From Bacillota bacterium (GTDB lineage Bacteria; Bacillota; Clostridia; Christensenellales; Aristaeellaceae): a stretch of DNA of 64,000 nt. The stretch lies in contig JAEZHM010000112.1 of NCBI GenBank assembly GCA_023416585.1, positions 62,001-126,000 on the forward strand, read 5' to 3'. The notes below the pieces were generated by a model. That model made no database searches, was not told the DNA's origin, and saw only the letters and a list, made by a program, of their open reading frames with translations. Positions 42,821 through 50,298 of the stretch are shown piece after piece (the stretch's first letter is position 1; each line of letters begins with the position of its first letter). Made by a program: the position numbers and the translations under genes.

Positions 42821-43672
42821 ATGACGGATTGTATCCTCAAGCTGCAGGAATTGATGGACACGTTTTCTCCGTCGGAGCAGCGTGTGGCTTCTTATTTTCT
42901 TGATCACCGGACACAGCTTATGGGCACGCCCATCGACGAAGTGGCAAAGGCCTGCCGCACCAGCAAAACCACTGTGGTACGCTTATGCAAACTAAACGGT
43001 TACAAAGGTTTCAAGGAATTCTGTATGGCATTGTCGGCCAACCTGGCGGTAAAAAAGGAAAACCCGCTGATCTATACCGATGTGCAGGCGGGCAGCGACC
43101 TGGCCCACATCATGGAGGATACCACCCGCCGCAATATCGGCGGGCTGCAAAGCACCATGCAGGTTTTGTCTTACGCAGAGCTGGATAAGGCTGTGGAGGC
43201 AATACACAAGGCGAAGCGGGTGGATTTTTACGGTGTGGGGAGTTCCGCATTGGTCGCGCTGGATGCCCAGCATAAATTCCTGCGTATTGATAAGGTATCC
43301 CTTACCTCGCAGGATCCGCATGTGCAGGTGGTAAGTGCGGCGAGCTTAGCTACGGGCGATGTGGCGGTGTTCTTCTCGTATTCCGGGGAAACGAGCGACA
43401 CTCTTTCTACGCTGCAAGTTGCCAGGCAAGGCGGTGCCACCACCATTTCCATAACCAAATATGCTCCCAGCACGCTATCGGACAGGTGCGACATCCATCT
43501 TCACGTAGCCTGTTCCGAGGTGGCTGTGCGTACCGGGGCCACATCCTCCCGCATCGCCATGCTGCATATTGTGGATCTGCTTTTTTCCGCTGTGATCTCC
43601 AAGGAGTATGAGGATGCCAAGACTGTGCTGGACCGCTCTTTATGGGCTGCCAGTTATAAAAAGGTAAAGTGA
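42821..43672 (+). CDS. RpiR/MurR-family transcriptional regulator
   Basis: A 283-residue regulator. The N-terminal helix-turn-helix is at about 35-60 (PIDEVAKACRTSKTTVVRLC) and the C-terminal SIS sugar-phosphate sensor at about 120-260 (VDFYGVGSSALVAL, FFSYSGETSDTL). The ATG at 42821 follows GAGGGGAAG. MurR of Escherichia coli belongs here and represses MurNAc use with MurNAc-6-phosphate as effector. The same role is inferred from the murQ gene downstream. Confidence 0.88.
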   Translation: MTDCILKLQELMDTFSPSEQRVASYFLDHRTQLMGTPIDEVAKACRTSKTTVVRLCKLNGYKGFKEFCMALSANLAVKKENPLIYTDVQAGSDLAHIMEDTTRRNIGGLQSTMQVLSYAELDKAVEAIHKAKRVDFYGVGSSALVALDAQHKFLRIDKVSLTSQDPHVQVVSAASLATGDVAVFFSYSGETSDTLSTLQVARQGGATTISITKYAPSTLSDRCDIHLHVACSEVAVRTGATSSRIAMLHIVDLLFSAVISKEYEDAKTVLDRSLWAASYKKVK

Positions 43673-43723
43673 TCCATATTTAATGACGGCCAAATGTATA
43701 AAGGCCGCGAAAGGAAGTATTCC

Positions 43724-44632
43724 ATGAACTTTGAACAGCTTTCCACGGAGAAGGTAAACCAGCAGAGTGTGAATTTGGATGATATGACGCCGCTTCAGGC
43801 GGCCGCATTGATGAACGACATAGACAGCCAAGCCCAGGCTGCGGTGAAGGCGGCGCTTCCGCAGATCGCCAAGGCTGTTGAGGTGATTTCTCCCCGTTTA
43901 AGGGCAGGCGGCCGGCTGTTTTACGCCGGCGCGGGGACCAGCGGCCGGCTTGGTGTGCTGGATGCGTCCGAATGTCCGCCTACCTTTGGGGTGGAACCGG
44001 GCCTTGTTGTGGGCGTCATTGCCGGGGGCGACACGGCTTTGCGCTTTTCCATTGAAGGTGCTGAGGATTCACCTGGTTTGGGCCGTGAGGATATGCAAAA
44101 TAGGGACTTGTGCGATAAGGATGTTCTGGTGGCCATCAGTTCCAGCGGGTATGCGCCTTATTGTGTGGGAGCGCTTGATTATGCGCAGGAAGTAGGGGCA
44201 TACGGGATTGCTTTATGCTGCAATACGGACTCCGTTCTTTCAAAGCATGCAGATTTGGCGATAGAGCTGCCCACCGGGCCGGAGATACTGTCCGGCTCTA
44301 CCCGCTTAAAGGCGGGAACAGCCACTAAAATGGTGCTGAACATGCTTTCCACCTTGACCATGGTGCAGTTAGGGAAGGTTTATAAAAACTTGATGGTGGA
44401 TATGAAGCCCAGCAATGTAAAGCTCAGCGACCGGGCGGTTCGCATCGTGAAATACGCTCTGAACTTAGGTGACAGGGCCGAAGCTGAGACGCTTTTACAA
44501 AAGGCAAACGGCAATACCAAGGCGGCTATTGTGATGGCCTTGACTCATGCGGATTATCCATCTGTCTTGAAGGCGCTGGAGGAGCAAAGCGGGTTTGTGC
44601 GGCGCGCGGTAACGCAGCTTGTGGATAGATAA
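43724..44632 (+). CDS. murQ: N-acetylmuramic acid 6-phosphate etherase MurQ
   Basis: Splits MurNAc-6-phosphate into GlcNAc-6-phosphate and D-lactate in the cytoplasm, a key step of peptidoglycan recycling. The ATG at 43724 follows AAAGGAAG; the upstream ATG at 43694 lacks a site. The 302-residue SIS-domain protein has GRLFYAGAGTSGRLGVLDAS near 60-80, ECPPTFG, and AIEGAEDS-like IEGAEDSPGLG with the catalytic Glu. AISSSGYAPY and GSTRLKAGTATK are also family hallmarks. Confidence 0.95.
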   Translation: MNFEQLSTEKVNQQSVNLDDMTPLQAAALMNDIDSQAQAAVKAALPQIAKAVEVISPRLRAGGRLFYAGAGTSGRLGVLDASECPPTFGVEPGLVVGVIAGGDTALRFSIEGAEDSPGLGREDMQNRDLCDKDVLVAISSSGYAPYCVGALDYAQEVGAYGIALCCNTDSVLSKHADLAIELPTGPEILSGSTRLKAGTATKMVLNMLSTLTMVQLGKVYKNLMVDMKPSNVKLSDRAVRIVKYALNLGDRAEAETLLQKANGNTKAAIVMALTHADYPSVLKALEEQSGFVRRAVTQLVDR

Positions 44633-44647
44633 ACGGAGGATACGATT

Positions 44648-45577
44648 ATGGCTTATGTAACCGGCTGGGACGGTGGTGGAACGAAAACCGCCGTGGTATA
44701 TATGGGGCTGGACGGTGCGGTGATGGGCAAGGCGGTATTCGGGCCGCTAAACCCCAATGGCGCCTCTTATGAACAGGTGGCTGCAACTGTACATGAAGCC
44801 ATTGCGGGTATGAAAAAAATGCCCGGCGGGCTTTTGGGCTGTGTTTGCTTACAGGTGGGCTTTGCGGGTGCCAGCAACCCTTCGGCCCGGAAGCTGCTGG
44901 AAGGAGCTATCCGGGAGGAAGGCTTTCTAGGCGAGCTGCGCCTTAATGGCGATCACGAAACCATGCTTCACGGCGCCGTGGGCAAGGAGGGGGCGGTTCT
45001 CATATCGGGCACCGGCTCCGTCGCCCTGGGCAGAAACGCAAGGGGTGATACATTTAGGTGCGGCGGCTGGGGGTATCTCATTGGCGATGAGGGCAGCGGC
45101 TACGCCATCGGCCGGGATATATTAAAGGCGGTGGCGAAGGCGAACGATGGTTGCGGCCCCAGAACCTGCCTGACGGAACAGGTGTTTGAAACACTGAATA
45201 TTACCGGCATGGGGGAACTGATCCGGTTCGTGTATGATCCCAATTCGGATAAGTCAAGGATTGCATCCCTGGCCCCGCTTCTGGTTCGGGCGTTGGAGCA
45301 TGGCGATGAAACGGCCAAAGCGATCGCCGGCAGGGCGGCAGAGGAGCTTGCGTTGCTGGCCGCTACCGTGTTAAGCCGCCTGTCGCTAGAGGCAGAATGC
45401 ATCGCTTTTACCGGCAGTATACTGACGCAAATGACTGCCATCCGTCAAAAGGTGGAGGCAGAGCTTGCGTCGCGGTTTCCACAGCTCTCCTTCATAGAGC
45501 CCAGGCAGGATGCTGCTATGGGCGCGGCGGCTATGGCATTGGAAGCTGCTGTAAAGCCGGGGGAAGGGCAGAAGTAA
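44648..45577 (+). CDS. murK: BadF/BadG-type amino-sugar kinase, probable GlcNAc/MurNAc kinase
   Basis: An ATP-dependent sugar kinase, 309 aa, of the ASKHA fold. The phosphate loops are GWDGGGTKTAVVYM at the start and LISGTGSVALGRN near 118, with GGWGYLIGDEGSGYAIG near 140 binding the sugar. Clostridium acetobutylicum MurK belongs to this family and phosphorylates MurNAc and GlcNAc. With murQ 15 bases upstream, the two would convert MurNAc to GlcNAc-6-phosphate. The symbol is by context. No PTS gene is nearby, so the sugar is taken up another way. GGAGG precedes the ATG. Confidence 0.8.
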   Translation: MAYVTGWDGGGTKTAVVYMGLDGAVMGKAVFGPLNPNGASYEQVAATVHEAIAGMKKMPGGLLGCVCLQVGFAGASNPSARKLLEGAIREEGFLGELRLNGDHETMLHGAVGKEGAVLISGTGSVALGRNARGDTFRCGGWGYLIGDEGSGYAIGRDILKAVAKANDGCGPRTCLTEQVFETLNITGMGELIRFVYDPNSDKSRIASLAPLLVRALEHGDETAKAIAGRAAEELALLAATVLSRLSLEAECIAFTGSILTQMTAIRQKVEAELASRFPQLSFIEPRQDAAMGAAAMALEAAVKPGEGQK

Positions 45578-45610
45578 CGCTGCGATACTTTTGTGACTCC
45601 ATAGTAAAAA

Positions 45611-45646
45611 TTTGCCTGCTGTCTATCAAGGAAGACAGCAGGCAAA
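45611..45646. terminator. Bidirectional terminator after murK
   Basis: A 14-bp perfect stem (45611-45624 with 45633-45646) with an 8-base loop lies between the convergent kinase and GH4 genes. The A-run before it gives the minus strand a T-tract. Confidence 0.8.
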
Positions 45647-45679
45647 ATATGTTTTGGGTTTGAGGAATAGGATTCAAGC

Positions 45680-46987
45680 TCAATGATATTCCGGCAGCCA
45701 GTCACCATGTTCCTTGATCAGATCATCGCACATGGCTACGATATCGTCGATAGACAACTCGCTCTGGCAGTGGGGATCCATCATGGCGGCCTGATAGATG
45801 AAGTCTCTCTTCAGCGTGCGGGCGGCCTCAATGGTCAAAAGCTGCACATTGATGTTGGTTCGGTTCATAGCGGCGCATTGTTCCGGCAGGTCGCCGACGA
45901 ACGTAGGTGTTACGCCGCTGGCATCCACCATGCAGGGGACCTCCACTACCGCGTTTTGAGGCAGGTTGGTGATGAGCCCAGTATTCAGCACGTTGCCGCC
46001 GATTTTGTAGGGAACATTGGTTTCCATGGCTTCCATGATGTAGCTGGCATACTCGTGGGAGCGCTCGTGTTTCAGTTCCTGATTGTTTAAGAGCGCGTCA
46101 CGCTGGGCACCCCATCTTTTGATCTGCTCCACGCAGCGGCGCGGGTACTCGTCCAGGGGAATATTGAACCTGTCGATCAATTCGGGATATTTGTCCTTGA
46201 TAAAGAAGGGCATGTACTCCGCGTTATGCTCGCTGGATTCGGTGACGTAGTACCCAAAGCGCTTCATGATCTCATAACGCACCATGTCGTAATGCTTTTC
46301 CGTGCGCGCTTCGGCGCGGCGCTTTACTTCCGGGTACAGGTCATTGCCGTCCTGGGTGAGGGACAACAGCCAGGCCTGATGGTTGATGCCGGCAATCAGC
46401 CACTGCATTTTGGGATCATACGTCATTTGCAGGTTCTTCAAAAGATCCGGTACGCAGGACTGCACGCTGTGGCAAAGGCCCACGGTTTTGATAGGTGTCA
46501 AACGCAGCATGGCTCCTGTAAGCATGCACATGGGGTTGGTATAATTTAAGAACCAGGCGTCTGGGCAGACTTCTTCCATATCTTTTGCAAAGTCCAGCAT
46601 GACGGGAATGGTGCGCAGTGCCCTAAAGATGCCGCCGATACCAAGCGTATCGCCAATGGTCTGCCGAAGGCCGTACTTTTTGGGCACCTCAAAGTCGGTT
46701 ACTGTGCAGGGCTCATAAAGGCCGACTTGGATGGCGTTGACCACGTAATCGGCACCCTTGAGCGCTTCCTTGCGGTTTTGGACGCCAAGGTATGCCTTGA
46801 TGGTTGCTTTGCCGCCATGGTTGCGGTTGATGGTATCCAGCATGAGCTGGGACTCCTTCAGCCTTTCGGGATCGATGTCGTACAGCGCGATGACGGAATC
46901 GCAAAGAGCTGGGGTCAGCATGCTGTCGCCCAGCACGTTCTTGGCGAACACGGTGGAGCCGGCACCCATAAACGTAATTTTTGCCAT
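45680..46987 (-). CDS. melA: Glycoside hydrolase family 4, alpha-galactosidase-like
   Basis: An NAD- and metal-dependent glycosidase, 435 aa, of the MelA subgroup. The ATG at 46987 follows GAGGAGG; the longer frame to 47083 covers the promoter. The Rossmann motif is ITFMGAGSTVFAKN at 4-17, the metal-binding Cys and His are in LCHSVQ near 175, and the substrate loop is AGINHQAW near 202. FGYYVTESSEHNAEYMP matches MelA proteins. GH4 works by redox elimination and needs Mn2+. It could also act on alpha-glucuronides or galacturonides, so the symbol is tentative. The divergent AraC gene probably controls it. Confidence 0.85.
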   Translation of the reverse strand: MAKITFMGAGSTVFAKNVLGDSMLTPALCDSVIALYDIDPERLKESQLMLDTINRNHGGKATIKAYLGVQNRKEALKGADYVVNAIQVGLYEPCTVTDFEVPKKYGLRQTIGDTLGIGGIFRALRTIPVMLDFAKDMEEVCPDAWFLNYTNPMCMLTGAMLRLTPIKTVGLCHSVQSCVPDLLKNLQMTYDPKMQWLIAGINHQAWLLSLTQDGNDLYPEVKRRAEARTEKHYDMVRYEIMKRFGYYVTESSEHNAEYMPFFIKDKYPELIDRFNIPLDEYPRRCVEQIKRWGAQRDALLNNQELKHERSHEYASYIMEAMETNVPYKIGGNVLNTGLITNLPQNAVVEVPCMVDASGVTPTFVGDLPEQCAAMNRTNINVQLLTIEAARTLKRDFIYQAAMMDPHCQSELSIDDIVAMCDDLIKEHGDWLPEYH

Positions 46988-47017
46988 AGTGAATCCTCCT
47001 CGTGAACAGATACAAAC

Positions 47018-47046
47018 AGTATAGGTTTTTTGCCTCTTGCAAGCAA
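47018..47046 (-). promoter_or_regulatory. Promoter of the GH4 gene
   Basis: On the minus strand TTGCTT (47041-47046), 17 bases, TATACT (47018-47023), giving a leader of about 25 bases. Confidence 0.6.
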
Positions 47047-47065
47047 GCGGCCTGTGTTGCATAAT
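47037..47065 (+). promoter_or_regulatory. Candidate promoter of the divergent AraC gene
   Basis: TTGCAA (47037-47042), 17 bases, CATAAT (47060-47065). It overlaps the GH4 promoter, and its -10 box overlaps the first copy of the direct repeat. Confidence 0.45.
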
Positions 47066-47083
47066 ATGCGTGGAATGTTGCAT
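47055..47083 (+). promoter_or_regulatory. Direct repeat TGTTGCAT with 21-bp period, candidate AraC binding site
   Basis: TGTTGCAT at 47055-47062 and 47076-47083 lie on the same face of the helix, just upstream of the GH4 -35 box (positions about -44 to -72). This is the usual spacing and place for an AraC-type activator. The first copy overlaps the -10 box of the AraC gene itself, which would let the protein repress its own gene. Confidence 0.55.
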
Positions 47084-47107
47084 CTTGAAGAATGGATGTT
47101 ATAAAAC

Positions 47108-47929
47108 ATGAGACAATACCAACATTACCCGGATGCAGACAGTGAGGTTTATGTGCGGGATTGCGGGAACGAGGCCTGTGACCCCAATCACAGCTTCGGG
47201 CCGGCCGTCAGGGATTATTACCTGGTGCATATCGTATCCTCCGGGAAGGGCGTGTTTCAAAATGCCTGGGGGCGTTTTGAGATAGCAAAGGGCCAGGGCT
47301 TTATGATTTTTCCTAACGAAATCACCGTCTACACAGCGGATGCGCATACGCCCTGGGTATACAGCTGGGTCGGCTACTCCGGCGCTAAGGCAGCAGAGCT
47401 CTCCGGGCTGCTTGGCGTTACGCCGCAAAATCCAGTTTTGTCCCTTAAGGACTATGACGCCAAGGCTGTCAGGATCTTGCGGGATATTTATGAGGACTCA
47501 GCCTCGCTTGACATGCGGGATATGGCAGCCATGGGCGGCCTATACCGCCTGTTTGCACTCATAAAACAAAGCGGCGTCCCCGGAAAAGGGGAAGCCGCTT
47601 CAGAAAGCGAACGATATTACCAGCGGGCCTACTGGCACATGGAGGCCAACTATCAGCGCAACTTGCACATTACGGACGTGGCCGCCTTTGTGGGTCTTAG
47701 CCGGTCACAGTTATTCAGAGTATTTATCACAGCCTGCGGCATGCCGCCGCAAAGGGTATTACTGATGCTGCGCTTAAAACAAGCAGAATCGCTGCTTACA
47801 AATACCGAGCTTCCGCTCAAAGCGGTGGCTGTATCCTCCGGCTTTTCCAGCGCGGCCCGCATGGGGGAGGTATTCAAGCAGGAGAAGGGCATTACGCCCA
47901 CGCAGTTCCGTGAAAGAGGTGTTCCATAA
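47108..47929 (+). CDS. AraC-family regulator divergent from the GH4 gene
   Basis: A 273-residue regulator. The N-terminal cupin-like domain (YLVHIVSSGKGVFQNAWG near 40) senses a ligand, probably a galactoside or other sugar. The C-terminal 100 residues carry two helix-turn-helix motifs: HITDVAAFVGLSRSQLFRVF near 185 and LKAVAVSSGFSSAARMGEVF near 235, followed by GITPTQFRERG. The ATG at 47108 has only a weak ribosome site. The divergent layout points to GH4 as its target. Confidence 0.85.
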   Translation: MRQYQHYPDADSEVYVRDCGNEACDPNHSFGPAVRDYYLVHIVSSGKGVFQNAWGRFEIAKGQGFMIFPNEITVYTADAHTPWVYSWVGYSGAKAAELSGLLGVTPQNPVLSLKDYDAKAVRILRDIYEDSASLDMRDMAAMGGLYRLFALIKQSGVPGKGEAASESERYYQRAYWHMEANYQRNLHITDVAAFVGLSRSQLFRVFITACGMPPQRVLLMLRLKQAESLLTNTELPLKAVAVSSGFSSAARMGEVFKQEKGITPTQFRERGVP

Positions 47930-47932
47930 TGT

Positions 47933-48562
47933 TCATTGTTCAGAGTTAAGCTTCTGCCTTACACACTTTTTGATGAGTTCCGCGCAGTTGTCCCAGCCGA
48001 TGCTGGCGCTGTTCAGGCACAGGTCATAGTTGATGGCATCCTTCCAATTCTGGCCGGTATAGTATTTATGGTAGTCGGAACGGTATTTGTCGGTGCGGCG
48101 TACAGCCTGAGCGGCCTCCTTTTCCGTCATGTCGGAGCGCTCCATAATGGTTTTGACGCAGTCCTCAAACGGAGCTTGGATATTAACGCTAACTACATTG
48201 GGAAGATCGCGCAAAACATAGTTGGCGGCTTTGCCCATGACAATGTAGGACTCGGTCTTTGCCAGCATCCGCAGCATCTTTACCTGATAATTGAACAGAT
48301 TCATATCGGAAACGAATTTGTTGTTTTCCGGCGTTAGTACGTTGCCATAATGCTCCCGGTCGGGCACCTGCATCAAAAGGCGGCGATTCAGCTTTTCATC
48401 CGCCAGGGCAAACAGCTCCTCGCTGATACCGCTTTCAATGGATGCCAACTGCAAAAGCTCTTTGTCCATGAGCTTTATGTTCAGATCGCCTGCGATTTTC
48501 AATCCGATCTGCTTGCCGCCGCTGCCGAAGCCCCGGGCGATGGTGATAACAAAATTCTTCAT
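47933..48562 (-). CDS. Cytidylate kinase-like protein
   Basis: A 209-residue P-loop-type nucleotide kinase of the Cytidylate_kin2 family. The ATG at 48562 follows AAGGAG, and the longer frame up to 48778 runs into a decayed gene on the other strand. The phosphate loop ITIARGFGSGGKQIG (6-20) has the variant GSGGK form. The C-terminal lid KTIMERSDMTEKEAAQAVRR and NWKDAINYDLCLNSASIGWD fit the family. These proteins are common in gut Clostridia and their true substrate is not established. Confidence 0.8.
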   Translation of the reverse strand: MKNFVITIARGFGSGGKQIGLKIAGDLNIKLMDKELLQLASIESGISEELFALADEKLNRRLLMQVPDREHYGNVLTPENNKFVSDMNLFNYQVKMLRMLAKTESYIVMGKAANYVLRDLPNVVSVNIQAPFEDCVKTIMERSDMTEKEAAQAVRRTDKYRSDYHKYYTGQNWKDAINYDLCLNSASIGWDNCAELIKKCVRQKLNSEQ

Positions 48563-48710
48563 GTCACACTCTCCTTTGTCCTTGTGAAGGGTGGAACCGT
48601 GCTTGCAACATAAGGATATGCATGATGCTGACATATTTTTTCTTTGGCCGCTTTGCTTTTTCCTGCCTGCAGCCCAAATATTCAGTGAATAGGCGCAGCA
48701 TTCATAAGTG

Positions 48711-48885
48711 ATTTTCGAATCCATCCTCCAGTTTGGCAAGGTAGGAATCACCATTCTGCTGGTGGAGCAGAACGACAAGATGACGCTGAAGGTTTCTCGC
48801 CGTGGCTATGCTTCAGACTGGCGCAATCACCCTTCACGGAACGGGCAGGGAACTGCTGAAAAATGATACGGTAAGGATAGCATAA
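48711..48885 (+). pseudogene. livF: Decayed C-terminal fragment of livF (branched-chain amino acid ABC ATPase)
   Basis: Reading from 48711, IFESILQFGKVGITILLVEQ continues to KVSRRGY and matches the region after Walker B in LivF. At about 48810 the frame shifts by one, and LQTGAITLHGTGRELLKNDT follows to VRIA and a TAA at 48883-48885, where intact LivF proteins continue with a short Tyr-Leu-Gly end. About 58 codons remain of a protein of some 235. No N-terminal part, Walker A or partner liv gene is present. It is a relic left by deletion, and lies inside a 420-base stretch (48563-48984) that holds no working gene. Confidence 0.75.
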
Positions 48886-48948
48886 CTTACCTTCCGCCTC
48901 CCGCAGCGACTGAAGGAGTATATGCTGTTGCAGACGGTGTAAACAATG

Positions 48949-48962
48949 GAGAAAATGGCTTG
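48949..48962 (+). repeat. Half copy of the recurring GAGAAAATGGCTTG palindrome
   Basis: These 14 bases are identical to 10016-10029 except that the right arm is missing and replaced by TTTCCCGCG. It lies just after the livF relic and just before the zinc-ribbon gene end. Confidence 0.4.
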
Positions 48963-48984
48963 TTTCCCGCGAATAAATGCCTTT

Positions 48985-49200
48985 TTACTTCATCAAAAAA
49001 TCCAGGATGTTCATTCCCGTATCCGTCTTGGCCCTGTACAGCTCCGTATAGCCGCATTGGGTGCAGGAGAGGGTGATAAATTTCTTGTTCTGCACATCGA
49101 ATAGCTTTGCAAAATTCCCGCCCGTAGCCTGAAACTGGTCGGATTCATACTGGGTGTTGCCGCATTTTGGGCAAACGTAATTTCTGCGTTCCTGATCCAT
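48985..49200 (-). CDS. Zinc-ribbon protein, DUF2082 type
   Basis: A 71-residue protein with two CxxC pairs, CPKCGN (near 10-15) and CTQCGY (near 46-51), which form a zinc ribbon. It matches the PF09855-type nucleic-acid-binding zinc-ribbon proteins. The ATG at 49200 follows AAGGAG by nine bases, and the extension to 49290 covers the promoter. Function in the cell is unknown. It stands alone. Confidence 0.8.
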   Translation of the reverse strand: MDQERRNYVCPKCGNTQYESDQFQATGGNFAKLFDVQNKKFITLSCTQCGYTELYRAKTDTGMNILDFLMK

Positions 49201-49246
49201 ACAAAAGCACTCCTTCTTATAAAGGCCGGCATGGCCTGACAGCTTG

Positions 49247-49275
49247 ATGATAGCACAGCTAAACCCAGGCATCAA
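49247..49275 (-). promoter_or_regulatory. Promoter of the zinc-ribbon gene
   Basis: On the minus strand TTGATG (49270-49275), 17 bases, TATCAT (49247-49252). Confidence 0.55.
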
Positions 49276-49374
49276 TACACGGCGCATCAATTGTCGTTTC
49301 GGATGTTTAATTGATCATCATGACACATCCCACGCTGACATGACGGCGGTATCCTTGGTTTCCTCCGGCGACTA

Positions 49375-49403
49375 TTGTCCCGCGTGAAGGTATGATGTAG
49401 AAT
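49375..49403 (+). promoter_or_regulatory. Promoter of the YwaF-like gene
   Basis: TTGTCC (49375-49380), 17 bases, TAGAAT (49398-49403), with a leader of about 40 bases to the ATG at 49450. Confidence 0.6.
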
Positions 49404-49449
49404 AGAACAAGGCTGCAGAATGCACAAGAACTGTATAGGGGTGCCTTTT

Positions 49450-50214
49450 ATGTTGCAGTATCTTTTTACTTATGATTCCGAAATTCCTGCTGGACTGGCG
49501 GTAGAAAATTTCTCTCCTACGCATCTAAAATGGCTTGCAGTCACTTTTCTTCTGATAGTCCTGGCTGTTATGCTCTTCCGCCGCCAAAGCACGGCGGTAC
49601 GCAAAAAACTACTGCGGGGGGCGGCCCTATCCATTGTCACTTTGGAGCTTATAAGAACAATTTGGCTGCTGGCTGTGGGCCATTATGAACTCTACCGGCA
49701 TCTGCCGCTGCACTTGTGCGGTGTGATGATTCTGGTGGATTTTCTGGCGGTGTATACGGATAAACGGTTTTTTAAGGAGTTTGCTTATGCTGCCGGGCTT
49801 CCAGGTGCTGCCATGGCCCTTTTGACACCCGAGCCAAGCGGTTATCCACTCTTAAATATACAATACCTGCAAAGCATTTTGATCCACGCATTGTTGGTAT
49901 TGGTGCCCTTGTTCTTGATAGTTGGGTACAATTTTCGACCCAGCCTGCGCATGCTGCCGTGGAATTTTGCTGCTTTGGCAGGGCTTGCGGCGTTTTGCTT
50001 CGGTATTAATTTTCTGTTGAACAGCAACTACATGTTCGTTCGCTTTGCCCCTTCGGATACTCCCATTGCGCTGTTTGATCAATGGGTAGGCTGGCCGGGC
50101 TACATTGGGCTATTGCTTACGTTGGTGTTCACATTCTGGCTTTTGATGTACTTGCCCTGGGAGGTCTCCGCTAGGATTAAGAAAGCAAAGCAAAAAAACG
50201 CCGCGGCTTTGTAA
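49450..50214 (+). CDS. YwaF-like integral membrane protein (TIGR02206 family)
   Basis: A 254-residue membrane protein with about seven transmembrane segments. The conserved HLPLHLCGVMILVD (near 88-101) at the start of a helix is the family hallmark, and RIKKAKQKN ends the basic C-terminus. The ATG at 49450 follows AGGGGTG. The function of YwaF is not established. The gene is monocistronic, with a terminator following. Confidence 0.8.
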   Translation: MLQYLFTYDSEIPAGLAVENFSPTHLKWLAVTFLLIVLAVMLFRRQSTAVRKKLLRGAALSIVTLELIRTIWLLAVGHYELYRHLPLHLCGVMILVDFLAVYTDKRFFKEFAYAAGLPGAAMALLTPEPSGYPLLNIQYLQSILIHALLVLVPLFLIVGYNFRPSLRMLPWNFAALAGLAAFCFGINFLLNSNYMFVRFAPSDTPIALFDQWVGWPGYIGLLLTLVFTFWLLMYLPWEVSARIKKAKQKNAAAL

Positions 50215-50232
50215 GCAGCGGCAATAGTCATC

Positions 50233-50269
50233 AGCAAATCCATGCTTTCGTTGGCGTGTTTGCTTTTTT
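50233..50269 (+). terminator. Terminator of the YwaF-like gene
   Basis: AGCAAA (50233-50238) pairs with TTTGCT (50259-50264), with an inner CATGC/GCGTG stem (one G-T pair), followed by six T residues. Confidence 0.65.
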
Positions 50270-50298
50270 GGCCTGATCATATATGTGCGGCCTTCTGA

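Noticed and set aside
48563..48778. N-terminal extension of the cytidylate kinase-like frame
   Set aside because: AAGGAG precedes the ATG at 48562, and the extension is antisense to the livF relic.
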